46,179 nt of DNA from NCBI RefSeq assembly GCF_004684935.1, contig NZ_SRJD01000022.1, positions 1 through 46,179 on the forward strand. The letters run 5' to 3'. Of this stretch, positions 40,308-46,179 are shown piece by piece. Source of the stretch: Sporolactobacillus shoreae. Its GTDB lineage: Bacteria > Bacillota > Bacilli > Bacillales > Sporolactobacillaceae. The position numbers and the translations under genes are program-made. The notes under the pieces are model-generated. The model did not search any database, was not told the origin of the DNA, and worked only from the letters and a program-made list of their open reading frames with translations. The number at the start of each line of letters is the position of its first letter. The first letter of the stretch is position 1.

Positions 40308-40708
40308 TCCGTCCTGCTTCAAAAAGAGAATGGATTTGATCTTTTTGGGTCGACCGAATTCCTTTTTTCGAAAACTGTTATCTGTTTGTAGATAACGGGT
40401 GTGCCGTATCCCTAAAAAAAAGTGACATAAGCCTACCTTGTGTCACTTTTTTCTTACGATCAGAAAGCAAAAAATTCAGTGAAAAATCGAATAAATGCAA
40501 CGAAACACTATTCTTAAACATGGTCATAATTAAAGAAAGTATGCTTGTTTTACAGACACTGAAGTTGGATTTTTAATGATCTCTGATTCCGGATGTCATT
40601 TCAAAAAAAATTATTGGACAGTACGTATTTTACGGGGCAGCTGAAAAACGAACCAAATGTACTGCCGCTTGGGAAGAAGACGTAAAGAAGCCTGAATTGT
40701 TTTACCGG
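40308..40708. other. Intergenic region between convergent genes
   Basis: This 401-bp stretch contains the reductase terminator (40417-40454) and a small perfect hairpin GTTATCT/AGATAAC (40379-40398). The rest shows no ORF with an SD and no RNA motif I recognise. Confidence 0.5.
40417..40454 (+). terminator. Rho-independent terminator
   Basis: AAAAGTGACA and TGTCACTTTT form the stem, followed on plus by TTCTT after six Ts. Confidence 0.8.
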
Positions 40709-41362
40709 TCAATTTTTCCATAGATCAAGCAGCGGTCCCTTATTGCCATAAACCGGGTCTTCACTGGGCTTCCCGATTTTTGATATGTTTTTCTTTAGCT
40801 GAGGTGTTTCTTTCGTCTGTGTATCATAGGAACGGCCGTCCGGGTAGCCGCCGACAACGGAGAAATCCCTGCTCGCCGAAATCCGTTTGTGTCCGGTTCC
40901 GGCCGGAAGGACAACGACATCGCCCGCTGTTACTTTGACAATTTTTCCTTTTGGTCCGCCAAGCTGAACTTCGCCATGCCCTGCGGCAATACCCAGTACT
41001 TCATGAGATGTGCTGTGGAAGTGGTGGAAGTCGAAGATTCCATCGACCCAATTGTTTCCCCAATTGTTTTGTTCAAACTTTTTAATGATCTGCTCAGCAT
41101 CCAGGCCCTTGACAGCTCCGTGATAAAGCAGAACAGGATATTTCGGATTGTTTGGAATCGTCCCGTCGTCTTTGAAATTCAGCGTTGTGACATAAGCAAA
41201 ATATTGATCAGATGAGGAATCACTATTGGATTGGCCCGAGGATCCTTGATGGTTGGAATCTGCGCTTGCGGGATGAGAGCTTACTCCCTCAGACAGGTCG
41301 CCGCATGCCGACAGGGCAAATACAAGCGGAGCCATCCAGGCGATCCGCAAAAATTTTATCAC
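40709..41362 (-). CDS. Cupin-domain lipoprotein
   Basis: GTG 41362 follows GAGGAGGAG. The 217-residue product has a lipoprotein signal (FLRIAWMAPLVFALSAC, lipid-modified Cys20), a Ser/Asn-rich linker (about 21-52) and a cupin. Cupin motif 1 is HFHSTSHEVLGIAAG (HxH-x4-E-x6-G) and motif 2 is GDVVVLPAGTGHKRI, so a metal site of two or three His and one Glu is intact. The sequence from LLYHGAVKG to the end resembles cytosolic YjlB-type cupins. Export as a surface lipoprotein is unusual. Enzymatic role unknown. Confidence 0.88.
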   Translation of the reverse strand: MIKFLRIAWMAPLVFALSACGDLSEGVSSHPASADSNHQGSSGQSNSDSSSDQYFAYVTTLNFKDDGTIPNNPKYPVLLYHGAVKGLDAEQIIKKFEQNNWGNNWVDGIFDFHHFHSTSHEVLGIAAGHGEVQLGGPKGKIVKVTAGDVVVLPAGTGHKRISASRDFSVVGGYPDGRSYDTQTKETPQLKKNISKIGKPSEDPVYGNKGPLLDLWKN

Positions 41363-41448
41363 TGAAATCACTCCTCCTCGCACTGTTGGAAAAAATTTTC
41401 TTTTCTGTCATTATAGCATCGTTGCAACTGGCATTCTAAATAATAGGC
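41363..41448. other. Intergenic, upstream side of the CAP regulatory region
   Basis: No gene or recognised motif apart from the SD of the cupin lipoprotein gene on the minus strand. The rest of the 417-bp gap (41363-41779) holds the sigma-D-like promoter and the riboswitch listed below. Confidence 0.4.
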
Positions 41449-41475
41449 TAAAGATTATTATTGTTTGTCCGATAT
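41449..41475 (+). promoter_or_regulatory. Sigma-D (motility sigma factor)-like promoter
   Basis: TAAA (41449-41452), 15 bp, TCCGATAT (41468-41475) matches the Bacillus SigD consensus TAAA-N15-GCCGATAT at 11 of 12 positions. It lies about 170 bp before the c-di-GMP riboswitch on the same strand. An alternative sigma-A promoter nearer the riboswitch was not clear. Confidence 0.55.
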
Positions 41476-41644
41476 AAATAGTAGACAGTCTTTATTCATT
41501 TCTCAAAGAATTTTTGGTGGATTCTCGAGACTAGGGTAAAGTGCATCATTTGCTTGATTTTTTTCTGATGGAAGATTATAGTAATCTCGTAGTTTGATCC
41601 ATAGTCTTGTAATTTAACAGGTATCTTTAGAAAAATCTCGTTTT

Positions 41645-41727
41645 TCTAAAGGGCAAAGCTGCTGAAAGGCAGTGACGCAAAGTCACAGATCTAAGGCGAT
41701 TTATCGCTATGATGGCTGGGCCGCCGT
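41645..41727 (+). promoter_or_regulatory. c-di-GMP-I (GEMM) riboswitch
   Basis: Core GEMM-I elements are in order: AAAGGGCAAAGC; a hairpin GCTGC-TGAAAG-GCAGT with a GAAA tetraloop; the invariant GACGCAAAG; GTCAC closing on GTGAC; then CTAAGGCGA-TTTA-TCGCTAT, which supplies the 11-nt tetraloop receptor (CTAAG/TATG-like); and ATGGCTGGGCCGCC at the 3' side. It is followed by GTATTTTT and, 50 nt on, by a secreted CAP protein gene. The expression platform is not obvious; no strong terminator lies before the SD, so translational control is possible. Confidence 0.9.
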
Positions 41728-41779
41728 ATTTTTGCACTCATTGTGAGTTGAAAACGTAAATGGAGGGGGATTTTTTATT

Positions 41780-42586
41780 ATGCGTTTTTTTAAACGCCTG
41801 TTCTTTGTCTTAGTTGTGCTGAGTGTTGGCTTTGCCTCTGTTTCTCTCCTCAATGGCTCTCGCGCGCAAGCTGATAATTCAGGCAAATCGCCGGCCGCTG
41901 TGAAAACAGTCGCGGCTAAAAGCAATGTCGTCAGCGGTGTTGAGAGCAAAACGCTTAAGAAGCAGCCCGTGAAAAAGGCTGTGAAGAAAGCGGCACCGAA
42001 GAAAAAAACCACCTCAAAAAAGAGGGCAGTTCCCAAAAAGGTTACATATAAGAAAGCAGTGAAAAAACCTGTTAAAAAAGCGCCGGTGAAAAAGTCGGTC
42101 GCTCATAAGACGGTGGCAACCAAAAAACCTGTCGCCAAAAAAGTGGTCTATAATGCCGCTCCAAGGGCAACGCTTAGCGCAGGTGTTCAGCTGAACAGCT
42201 CCGTTGAGCAGCAGATTGTCAGTCTGATCAATCAGCAGCGAACAAGCAGAGGGCTGAGCCCGCTGCAGGTGAGAAGCGATCTCGCCAATTTTGCCAGCCA
42301 ATGGAGTTTACAGCAATACACTAATGGCACGATGTCGCACGGGATGCTGGGTTTCACTTACAGCACGGTCGGCGGCCAGAATGTGGCTTATGCTTCAGGT
42401 GATGTCAGCTACTATGGCTGGCCAGCAATCTGGAGTGCTTCGGCGACAGTGAATGGTTGGATGAATTCTCCGGAACATCGGGCGAATATCCTGAAAGCAA
42501 GCTATAAATACACGGGTGTTGGTGTTGCATACGGCCAAAAAGGCGCAACCGGCTGGGTATTCTATACGCAGGATTTTGCGAACTGA
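41780..42586 (+). CDS. Secreted CAP (SCP/PR1) domain protein with histone-like Lys-rich linker
   Basis: The 268-residue protein has a signal peptide (cleavage likely after AQA, residue 31) and a linker at about 59-122 with roughly 26 lysines in PVKKAVKK/APKKK-type repeats. A CAP domain spans about 140-268. CAP features are NQQRTSRGLSPLQVRSDLANFASQWS, MSHG (His187), GGQNVAYASG, WMNSPEHRANIL and YTGVGVAYG. The usual Glu of the GENIA motif is Gln here (GGQNVA). The basic linker should bind polyanions such as teichoic acid or extracellular DNA. The gene lies directly under a c-di-GMP riboswitch, which suggests a role in surface or biofilm behaviour. Confidence 0.92.
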   Translation: MRFFKRLFFVLVVLSVGFASVSLLNGSRAQADNSGKSPAAVKTVAAKSNVVSGVESKTLKKQPVKKAVKKAAPKKKTTSKKRAVPKKVTYKKAVKKPVKKAPVKKSVAHKTVATKKPVAKKVVYNAAPRATLSAGVQLNSSVEQQIVSLINQQRTSRGLSPLQVRSDLANFASQWSLQQYTNGTMSHGMLGFTYSTVGGQNVAYASGDVSYYGWPAIWSASATVNGWMNSPEHRANILKASYKYTGVGVAYGQKGATGWVFYTQDFAN

Positions 42587-42636
42587 TTAGAGTTAAGTGA
42601 TTTGTTAAATTGTGATCCCCCCCAATAATATATAGA

Positions 42637-42672
42637 AGAGGCGCAGCCGGTAATCGGCTGCGTCTCTTCACG
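42637..42672. terminator. Hairpin terminator between convergent genes
   Basis: AGAGGCGCAGCCG (42637-42649) pairs with CGGCTGCGTCTCT (42655-42667) with one wobble and a GTAAT loop. T-tails are weak on both strands. Confidence 0.65.
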
Positions 42673-42694
42673 CAAAGGTCTCGTTTTTACTTAC

Positions 42695-43465
42695 TTATTG
42701 ATCCAGTCCGGTATAGACGACCACAGCGTCGCGCAGAAGCTTCGCCGCGCTTTTACCGGCACGGCTGTCGTAATATTCAGTGAAGCGCGGATCTTCAACA
42801 TACATTCGGGCGAGACCCGCGTGGGCTTCTTTAGTGTATGAAGTCCAGAAATAGCTGAGCCACTGTTTGTGGAGACCAGCAGCTTTCTGCGCAGGTTCGC
42901 TTTCAGGATCCGCCCCGTGAAGCATGGCCTTTTCCAGTTCAGAAAACATTTCCTCCTGGATCTTTTCTGACTGTTTGTACGCTTCCTTACTCAGACTTCC
43001 AAATTTTTTATAGAATTCATTGACTGCTTCTTCCCCATATTTTTCACGTATTTCTTTGCCGTATTTTTTTTCGTTTACATCGATCATATCTTTCTTAAAA
43101 CCTTCAAATTTTTCATGATCAGTCATCGCAATCTCTCCTTTTTTAGAGGCCAGCGTTTTCTCGACTGTCGCGATCAGTCGGTTCAGACGCTCTTTTTCCT
43201 CTAATAAATTATGGTACTGGTCGGTCAGGGACTGCACGATGTTGAAATCATCCGAATGGATGATTTGCCGGATGTCTTTCAGACTGAACCCGAGTTCCCG
43301 ATAAAAGAGGATCTGCTGCAGCAGATCAACCTGCTTGTCACCGTAGATCCGATAGCCTGAATCATTAATTCGTTCCGGATGAAGCAAATTCATTTTATCG
43401 TAGAAGCGCAGGGTACGCGAGCTTACACCGGCTACGTCGCTGAGCTGCTTGACTGTGTAGTTCAT
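42695..43465 (-). CDS. MerR-family activator with TipAS ligand domain
   Basis: ATG 43465 is 6 nt from AGGGGGA. The 256-residue protein has a MerR HTH (MNYTVKQLSDVAGVSSRTLRFYDKMNLLHPERINDSGYRIY), a coiled dimer helix (about 85-120) and a C-terminal TipAS domain (about 125-250: EKYGEEAVNEFYKKFG, AGLHKQWLSYFWTSYTKEAHAGLARMYVEDPRFTEYYD). TipAS domains bind thiopeptide or other drugs, as in TipA, Mta and SkgA. No efflux gene is adjacent, so the regulon lies elsewhere or is itself only. Its promoter has a MerR-like 19-bp spacer with a dyad. Confidence 0.93.
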   Translation of the reverse strand: MNYTVKQLSDVAGVSSRTLRFYDKMNLLHPERINDSGYRIYGDKQVDLLQQILFYRELGFSLKDIRQIIHSDDFNIVQSLTDQYHNLLEEKERLNRLIATVEKTLASKKGEIAMTDHEKFEGFKKDMIDVNEKKYGKEIREKYGEEAVNEFYKKFGSLSKEAYKQSEKIQEEMFSELEKAMLHGADPESEPAQKAAGLHKQWLSYFWTSYTKEAHAGLARMYVEDPRFTEYYDSRAGKSAAKLLRDAVVVYTGLDQ

Positions 43466-43488
43466 CTCATTTCCCCCTGACACTTTTA

Positions 43489-43519
43489 ATCTTATACCTT
43501 AACGTTACGTCAATCTCAA
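43489..43519 (-). promoter_or_regulatory. MerR-type autoregulatory promoter
   Basis: On the minus strand TTGAGA (43519-43514) is followed at 19 bp by TAAGAT (43494-43489). The dyad TTGACGTAACGTTAA (43513-43499) fills the spacer, as expected for MerR-family promoters with an overlong spacer. Confidence 0.6.
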
Positions 43520-43740
43520 GTTTTTTTATAAAAAATGTGGAGCTCAGAAACCTTGGAAAAAATTTTCATTGTTTGAGCAAGATCATTGAATGTCCTGAGA
43601 AAATTTTCTAAAATAATGAGGAACGGTAAGAACATGTTATCGCTTTTTGTGTTGCCCGTGTACAGCCCGACTGATAGAAGATTAGAAAAGCTGCAAACGG
43701 AGAATATAACTACAAAAGGTTTTGAGGAGGATTTTCAAAA

Positions 43741-44250
43741 ATGGCAAAGAAGATTGCAGCAGTACTGGCCGATGATTTCGAAGATGTTGAATTCACCGGA
43801 CCGGCGAAAGCTTATGAGGAAGCCGGACACACCGTTGTCGTAATCGGCAAGGAAAAAGGTGCGACGATTTCCGGCAAACATGGCGCCAAGGTAACGGCTG
43901 ACGCATCCATTGATGAAGTCAAACCGGAGGATTTCGATGCGCTCCTGATCGCGGGCGGTTATTCTCCTGATAACCTGAGAGATGACGACCGTTTCGTTAC
44001 CTTCACCAAAGCATTTATGGATAAAGACAAGGGCGTTTTTGCGATCTGCCACGGCCCTCAGCTGCTGATCACTGCTGAATCGGTTAAGAATCGTGACATT
44101 ACTGGTTACAAGTCGATCGCCGTTGATTTGAAAAACGCAGGCGGCAATTATAAGGATGAAGAAGTCGTTGTCAGCGACAAACTGGTCACAAGCCGTACAC
44201 CTGATGACATTCCGGCTTTTAATCGTGAAAGCTTGAAGGTTCTCGCTTAA
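43741..44250 (+). CDS. DJ-1/PfpI-family protein
   Basis: The 169-residue protein has the PfpI/DJ-1 glutamine-amidotransferase-like fold. The nucleophile elbow is FAICHGPQLLI (Cys103, His104), the conserved Glu17 is in DFEDVEFTGP, and ALLIAGGYSPDNLR is typical of general stress protein 18/YfkM types. Members act as methylglyoxal or protein deglycases or stress hydrolases; the activity here is not proven. GAGGAGG precedes ATG 43741. It is monocistronic with a 14-bp-stem terminator. Confidence 0.94.
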   Translation: MAKKIAAVLADDFEDVEFTGPAKAYEEAGHTVVVIGKEKGATISGKHGAKVTADASIDEVKPEDFDALLIAGGYSPDNLRDDDRFVTFTKAFMDKDKGVFAICHGPQLLITAESVKNRDITGYKSIAVDLKNAGGNYKDEEVVVSDKLVTSRTPDDIPAFNRESLKVLA

Positions 44251-44275
44251 GGCATTACGATTTTAATAGAACGAA

Positions 44276-44315
44276 CAGAGCCGCCGTCCGGCATTTGGAC
44301 GGCGGCTCTGTTTTT
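44276..44315 (+). terminator. Strong terminator of the DJ-1 gene
   Basis: A perfect 14-bp stem (CAGAGCCGCCGTCC, 44276-44289, with 44297-44310) has a 7-nt loop and ends in TTTTT. Confidence 0.92.
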
Positions 44316-44330
44316 ACCAGAGAAAAATGA

Positions 44331-44450
44331 GCGAATACCGATAAATCGTGATGAATGTCGATAAAAACGCGCGAATGCTGATAAATTGTGATGAATCTCG
44401 ATAAAAACGCGCGAATGTCGATAAATCGTACTGAAGACTGATAAAAAATC
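44331..44450 (+). repeat. Six tandem 20-bp repeats with 40-bp alternation
   Basis: Six contiguous units of exactly 20 bp start at 44331, 44351, 44371, 44391, 44411 and 44431. All contain GA(A)-N-x-x-GATAAA. Odd units end in ATCGTG/TTGTG-like tails, and units two and four end in AAACGC, so the array has an A-B-A-B-A-B order with a 40-bp superperiod. The last pair is more degenerate. It lies between the DJ-1 terminator and the 3' end of a lipoprotein gene. No ORF with an SD explains it. Confidence 0.85.
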
Positions 44451-44496
44451 GGCATAAGAAAAAATAAAGTTAAGATGACTTCGAACCGAAAGAGAA

Positions 44497-45060
44497 TCAA
44501 TCAGCAATCATTTGATTGGCCAGATCAGTCAGTTCCGTTTTCATTTTTGAAGGATTGAGACCTGGGTCCTGCAAAGCGATGCTATAATTAACGCCTGCTT
44601 TTCTAAATACAATCCCTTGTGCTCCATACAATCCCTTGACTCTGTTGTTAAGTTGAACAGGTTGGTTTGGTCCTACATATTCTGCGTTATGATTATTCGC
44701 AGAAACCGTTAAGGAATCTCTCAGATCTTTTGAGAAAGCCGTAAACTTGACATCAATTTCTTTGCCGTTATGTTTAAAATCTTCGATCGAAATATTGGTA
44801 AAACCCTTTGAAGAAAAAGGCAATTTTTGAGGTACTGTCATTTTAAATGGCAAGGCTCTGAGCGCAGTCTCTGCGGAACGGGCGGTGTAGTTAAGCGGGA
44901 TACCGTCACGCTGGCTCTTTGTCAGAACATCCAAACCGACCGACTTTTCCTTTTCCAGCTGCGAGGTATCCAGTTTCGTCGGCTGTGCCGCGCTGCTTTG
45001 GCAGCCTGTGAAGGCGAACATGATGATTAATAAAAGGAAAATAATTTTCACGTTTTTCAT
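44497..45060 (-). CDS. Lipoprotein of unknown function
   Basis: The 187-residue protein begins MKNVKIIFLLLIIMFAFTGC, with lipobox FTGC and lipid anchor at Cys20. The mature part contains LNYTARSAETALRALPFKMTVPQKLPF and ends GVNYSIALQDPGLNPSKMKTELTDLANQMI. This resembles DUF4367-like or similar Bacillales lipoproteins, but I am not sure of the family. AGGAGAAAAG precedes ATG 45060. It lies 31 bp after the stop of the arginase-fold gene on the same strand, so the two may be cotranscribed. Confidence 0.75.
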   Translation of the reverse strand: MKNVKIIFLLLIIMFAFTGCQSSAAQPTKLDTSQLEKEKSVGLDVLTKSQRDGIPLNYTARSAETALRALPFKMTVPQKLPFSSKGFTNISIEDFKHNGKEIDVKFTAFSKDLRDSLTVSANNHNAEYVGPNQPVQLNNRVKGLYGAQGIVFRKAGVNYSIALQDPGLNPSKMKTELTDLANQMIAD

Positions 45061-45091
45061 AGCTTTTCTCCTTTAATCGTCTGATCTTCTA

Positions 45092-45886
45092 TCAAGCACC
45101 GATCATCAGATTCGAATGATGATTGGTTTTCCGAAGCAGTAGGCGGGCGATTTTTAGGTTGGTCTCTTCGTTAAGGTCAATCCATTGCCGGGTTTTTGGA
45201 TTAAGATGTTCGTGTGGAAGAATGGGCCAACCGCCGCAAACATCCACACTTTCAATAGCTTTTCCGGTTAAAAGGAGTTGCGCAATTCCGTGGAATTTAT
45301 CGAATGTCAGCTTTCCTTGGCTCCAGTTTGTTTTGGCGTATTTGGGTGAAAAAACATCTTTATCAATGCTGATCTGGACATGATCCGTCGGTATGAGCGA
45401 CATCAGTGTTTGGTTTGAAGGCAGCTGCTCATCAGGAAAAATGACGGTGCGGCGCCGGATGGGGTCGGGGACCGACCGAACCGTAAGCGGATGAGGGCCG
45501 ATCATGATCACTTTTTTTAAATTGGGAATTCCGGTGATCGCGTGATGAACCCAGGAACCGCACGATAAAAGTGAACCGATCTGCCCTTCATTCAGATCCG
45601 TATGATGATCAAACAGAATTAAAGTAAATGGTTCTTGGATTTCACGCATTAAGGCGAGTGCCACATAATGGTAATTTCCGCTGCCGATGAAGGTAAGCCC
45701 TTTATCGGGCAGATCAGAAAATTTTTCACAGATCGACTGAAAGGCTTGCGGCGAGCAATAAAGGCTGGTTCCCCGCAGTCCGGTAAAATCAATCTGCTGA
45801 TGCGGCAATGCCTGGGTCAGTTTTTTCTGATGTTCATAGGTTCTGTCGAAGTTTAAAAAAGTAATTCTGTGATGCAGCAATGGCAT
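45092..45886 (-). CDS. Arginase/ureohydrolase-fold protein
   Basis: ATG 45886 has AGAGGTG 6 nt upstream. The 264-residue protein keeps the metal-binding signature of ureohydrolases in a divergent form: FIGSGNYHY (His73) instead of GGDHS, LILFDHHTDLN (Asp93, His95, Asp97) for DAHxD, and QISIDKDVFSPKY (Asp175, Asp177) for SxDxDxxDP. Two Mn ions could therefore be bound. It is shorter than typical arginase and agmatinase (about 300 residues) and belongs to an uncharacterised subfamily. The substrate is likely a guanidino or amidino compound, unproven. Probably the first gene of a transcript with the lipoprotein. Confidence 0.85.
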   Translation of the reverse strand: MPLLHHRITFLNFDRTYEHQKKLTQALPHQQIDFTGLRGTSLYCSPQAFQSICEKFSDLPDKGLTFIGSGNYHYVALALMREIQEPFTLILFDHHTDLNEGQIGSLLSCGSWVHHAITGIPNLKKVIMIGPHPLTVRSVPDPIRRRTVIFPDEQLPSNQTLMSLIPTDHVQISIDKDVFSPKYAKTNWSQGKLTFDKFHGIAQLLLTGKAIESVDVCGGWPILPHEHLNPKTRQWIDLNEETNLKIARLLLRKTNHHSNLMIGA

Positions 45887-46062
45887 GACATTCACCTCTG
45901 ATTCAATCGCTGTCCGCAGAATGGTCCCAAAGTTGAATAAAAGTCAGTTAATCGCTTTCAATCTTTATTTTACCGCTTGTTCTGAAAAAGACAAATGAAA
46001 TTAGTATTGATGGATCCGCTTGGTTCTCCAATTTTTCAAAATTTCTATGGATCCTGAATTAT

Positions 46063-46179
46063 TCATAGAACGAGTTTTTTCCGTTCCTGAGCGGAGATTT
46101 CTCGAAAAATCAAGCCATTTTTGACACGTCCAGATTCAAAATGAATCGGCTCATCAAAGTTTCGGCAATTGACATACGT
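46063..46179 (-). CDS. Partial gene at window edge, possible C-terminus of a PilZ protein
   Basis: An open frame of 38 residues enters from the right edge and stops at 46063. It ends with RVKNGLIFREISAQERKKLVL. The pattern RV-x2-G-x2-F-x2-I-x5-R-x2-L resembles the last strand and helix of PilZ c-di-GMP-binding domains. The start lies outside the window. A 39-codon open frame can occur by chance, so this is tentative. Confidence 0.35.
   Translation of the reverse strand, partial: TYVNCRNFDEPIHFESGRVKNGLIFREISAQERKKLVL

Noticed and set aside
43586-43843. 85-codon ORF overlapping the start of the DJ-1 gene
   Set aside because: It is out of frame with the clear PfpI-family gene and has no SD of its own.
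44247-44507. Minus-strand ORFs over the 20-bp array
   Set aside because: They read through the repeat and the DJ-1 terminator and have no ribosome-binding site.

Overview
The window reads as chromosome of a low-to-mid GC Gram-positive of the order Bacillales. The evidence is strong Shine-Dalgarno sites, frequent GTG/TTG starts, many Bacillus-type families (VanW/YoaR-like, LmrB-like, YhfW-like, DUF1992, TipAS-MerR), a sigma-D-like promoter and a dispersed repeat of the kind seen across Bacillaceae. A Sporolactobacillus-like relative is my guess; the sequence alone does not prove the genus. There are no rRNA or tRNA genes, phage modules, transposases or CRISPR arrays.

Layout. 0-1 kb: a 25-codon holin-like peptide with a convergent antisense RNA (probable type I toxin-antitoxin) and a Nudix hydrolase. 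1-4 kb: an autoregulated MarR gene with a membrane protein, a small hypothetical protein and an M42 aminopeptidase. 4-7.2 kb: an accessory locus with two tandem DUF1433 proteins facing a lipase that carries a helical C-terminal domain, plus a small helical partner; this resembles the staphylococcal type VII-secreted lipase toxin/immunity system (TslA/TilA/Tla). 7.2-10 kb: VanW, a hypoxanthine-DNA glycosylase, a TM2 protein and an NlpC/P60 protein. 10.4-13.8 kb: putrescine synthesis from agmatine (aguA-aguB), a YjbR protein and a threonine-aldolase-like enzyme. 14.2-16.1 kb: a translationally coupled operon of response regulator, CheC-like phosphatase and PAS-GGDEF cyclase. 16.3-25.9 kb: murB, an acetyltransferase, a large secreted GH92-family protein, proC, an O-antigen-ligase-like membrane protein and a Gfo/Idh/MocA oxidoreductase.

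26-34.6 kb: a DUF4097 protein, an alpha/beta hydrolase, an ABC-2 exporter operon behind a perfect 50-bp palindrome, a TetR/MFS drug-efflux pair with two identical operators, and an ArsR-type regulator. 34.8-40.3 kb: a FAD/Rieske oxidoreductase, a DUF1992 protein, a divergent epoxide hydrolase/CGNR regulator pair, and a MarR/quinone-reductase pair sharing a 16-bp operator. 40.7-46.2 kb: a cupin lipoprotein, a c-di-GMP-I riboswitch with a sigma-D-like promoter upstream of a lysine-rich CAP protein, a TipAS-type MerR regulator, a DJ-1 protein, a lipoprotein, an arginase-fold protein and the edge of another gene.

The strongest leads are the lipase/DUF1433 locus; the c-di-GMP thread (GGDEF operon, GEMM riboswitch, possible PilZ fragment); two families of about 20-bp-period intergenic tandem repeats; and the 50-bp palindrome. 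All family assignments come from motif reading, not database searches.
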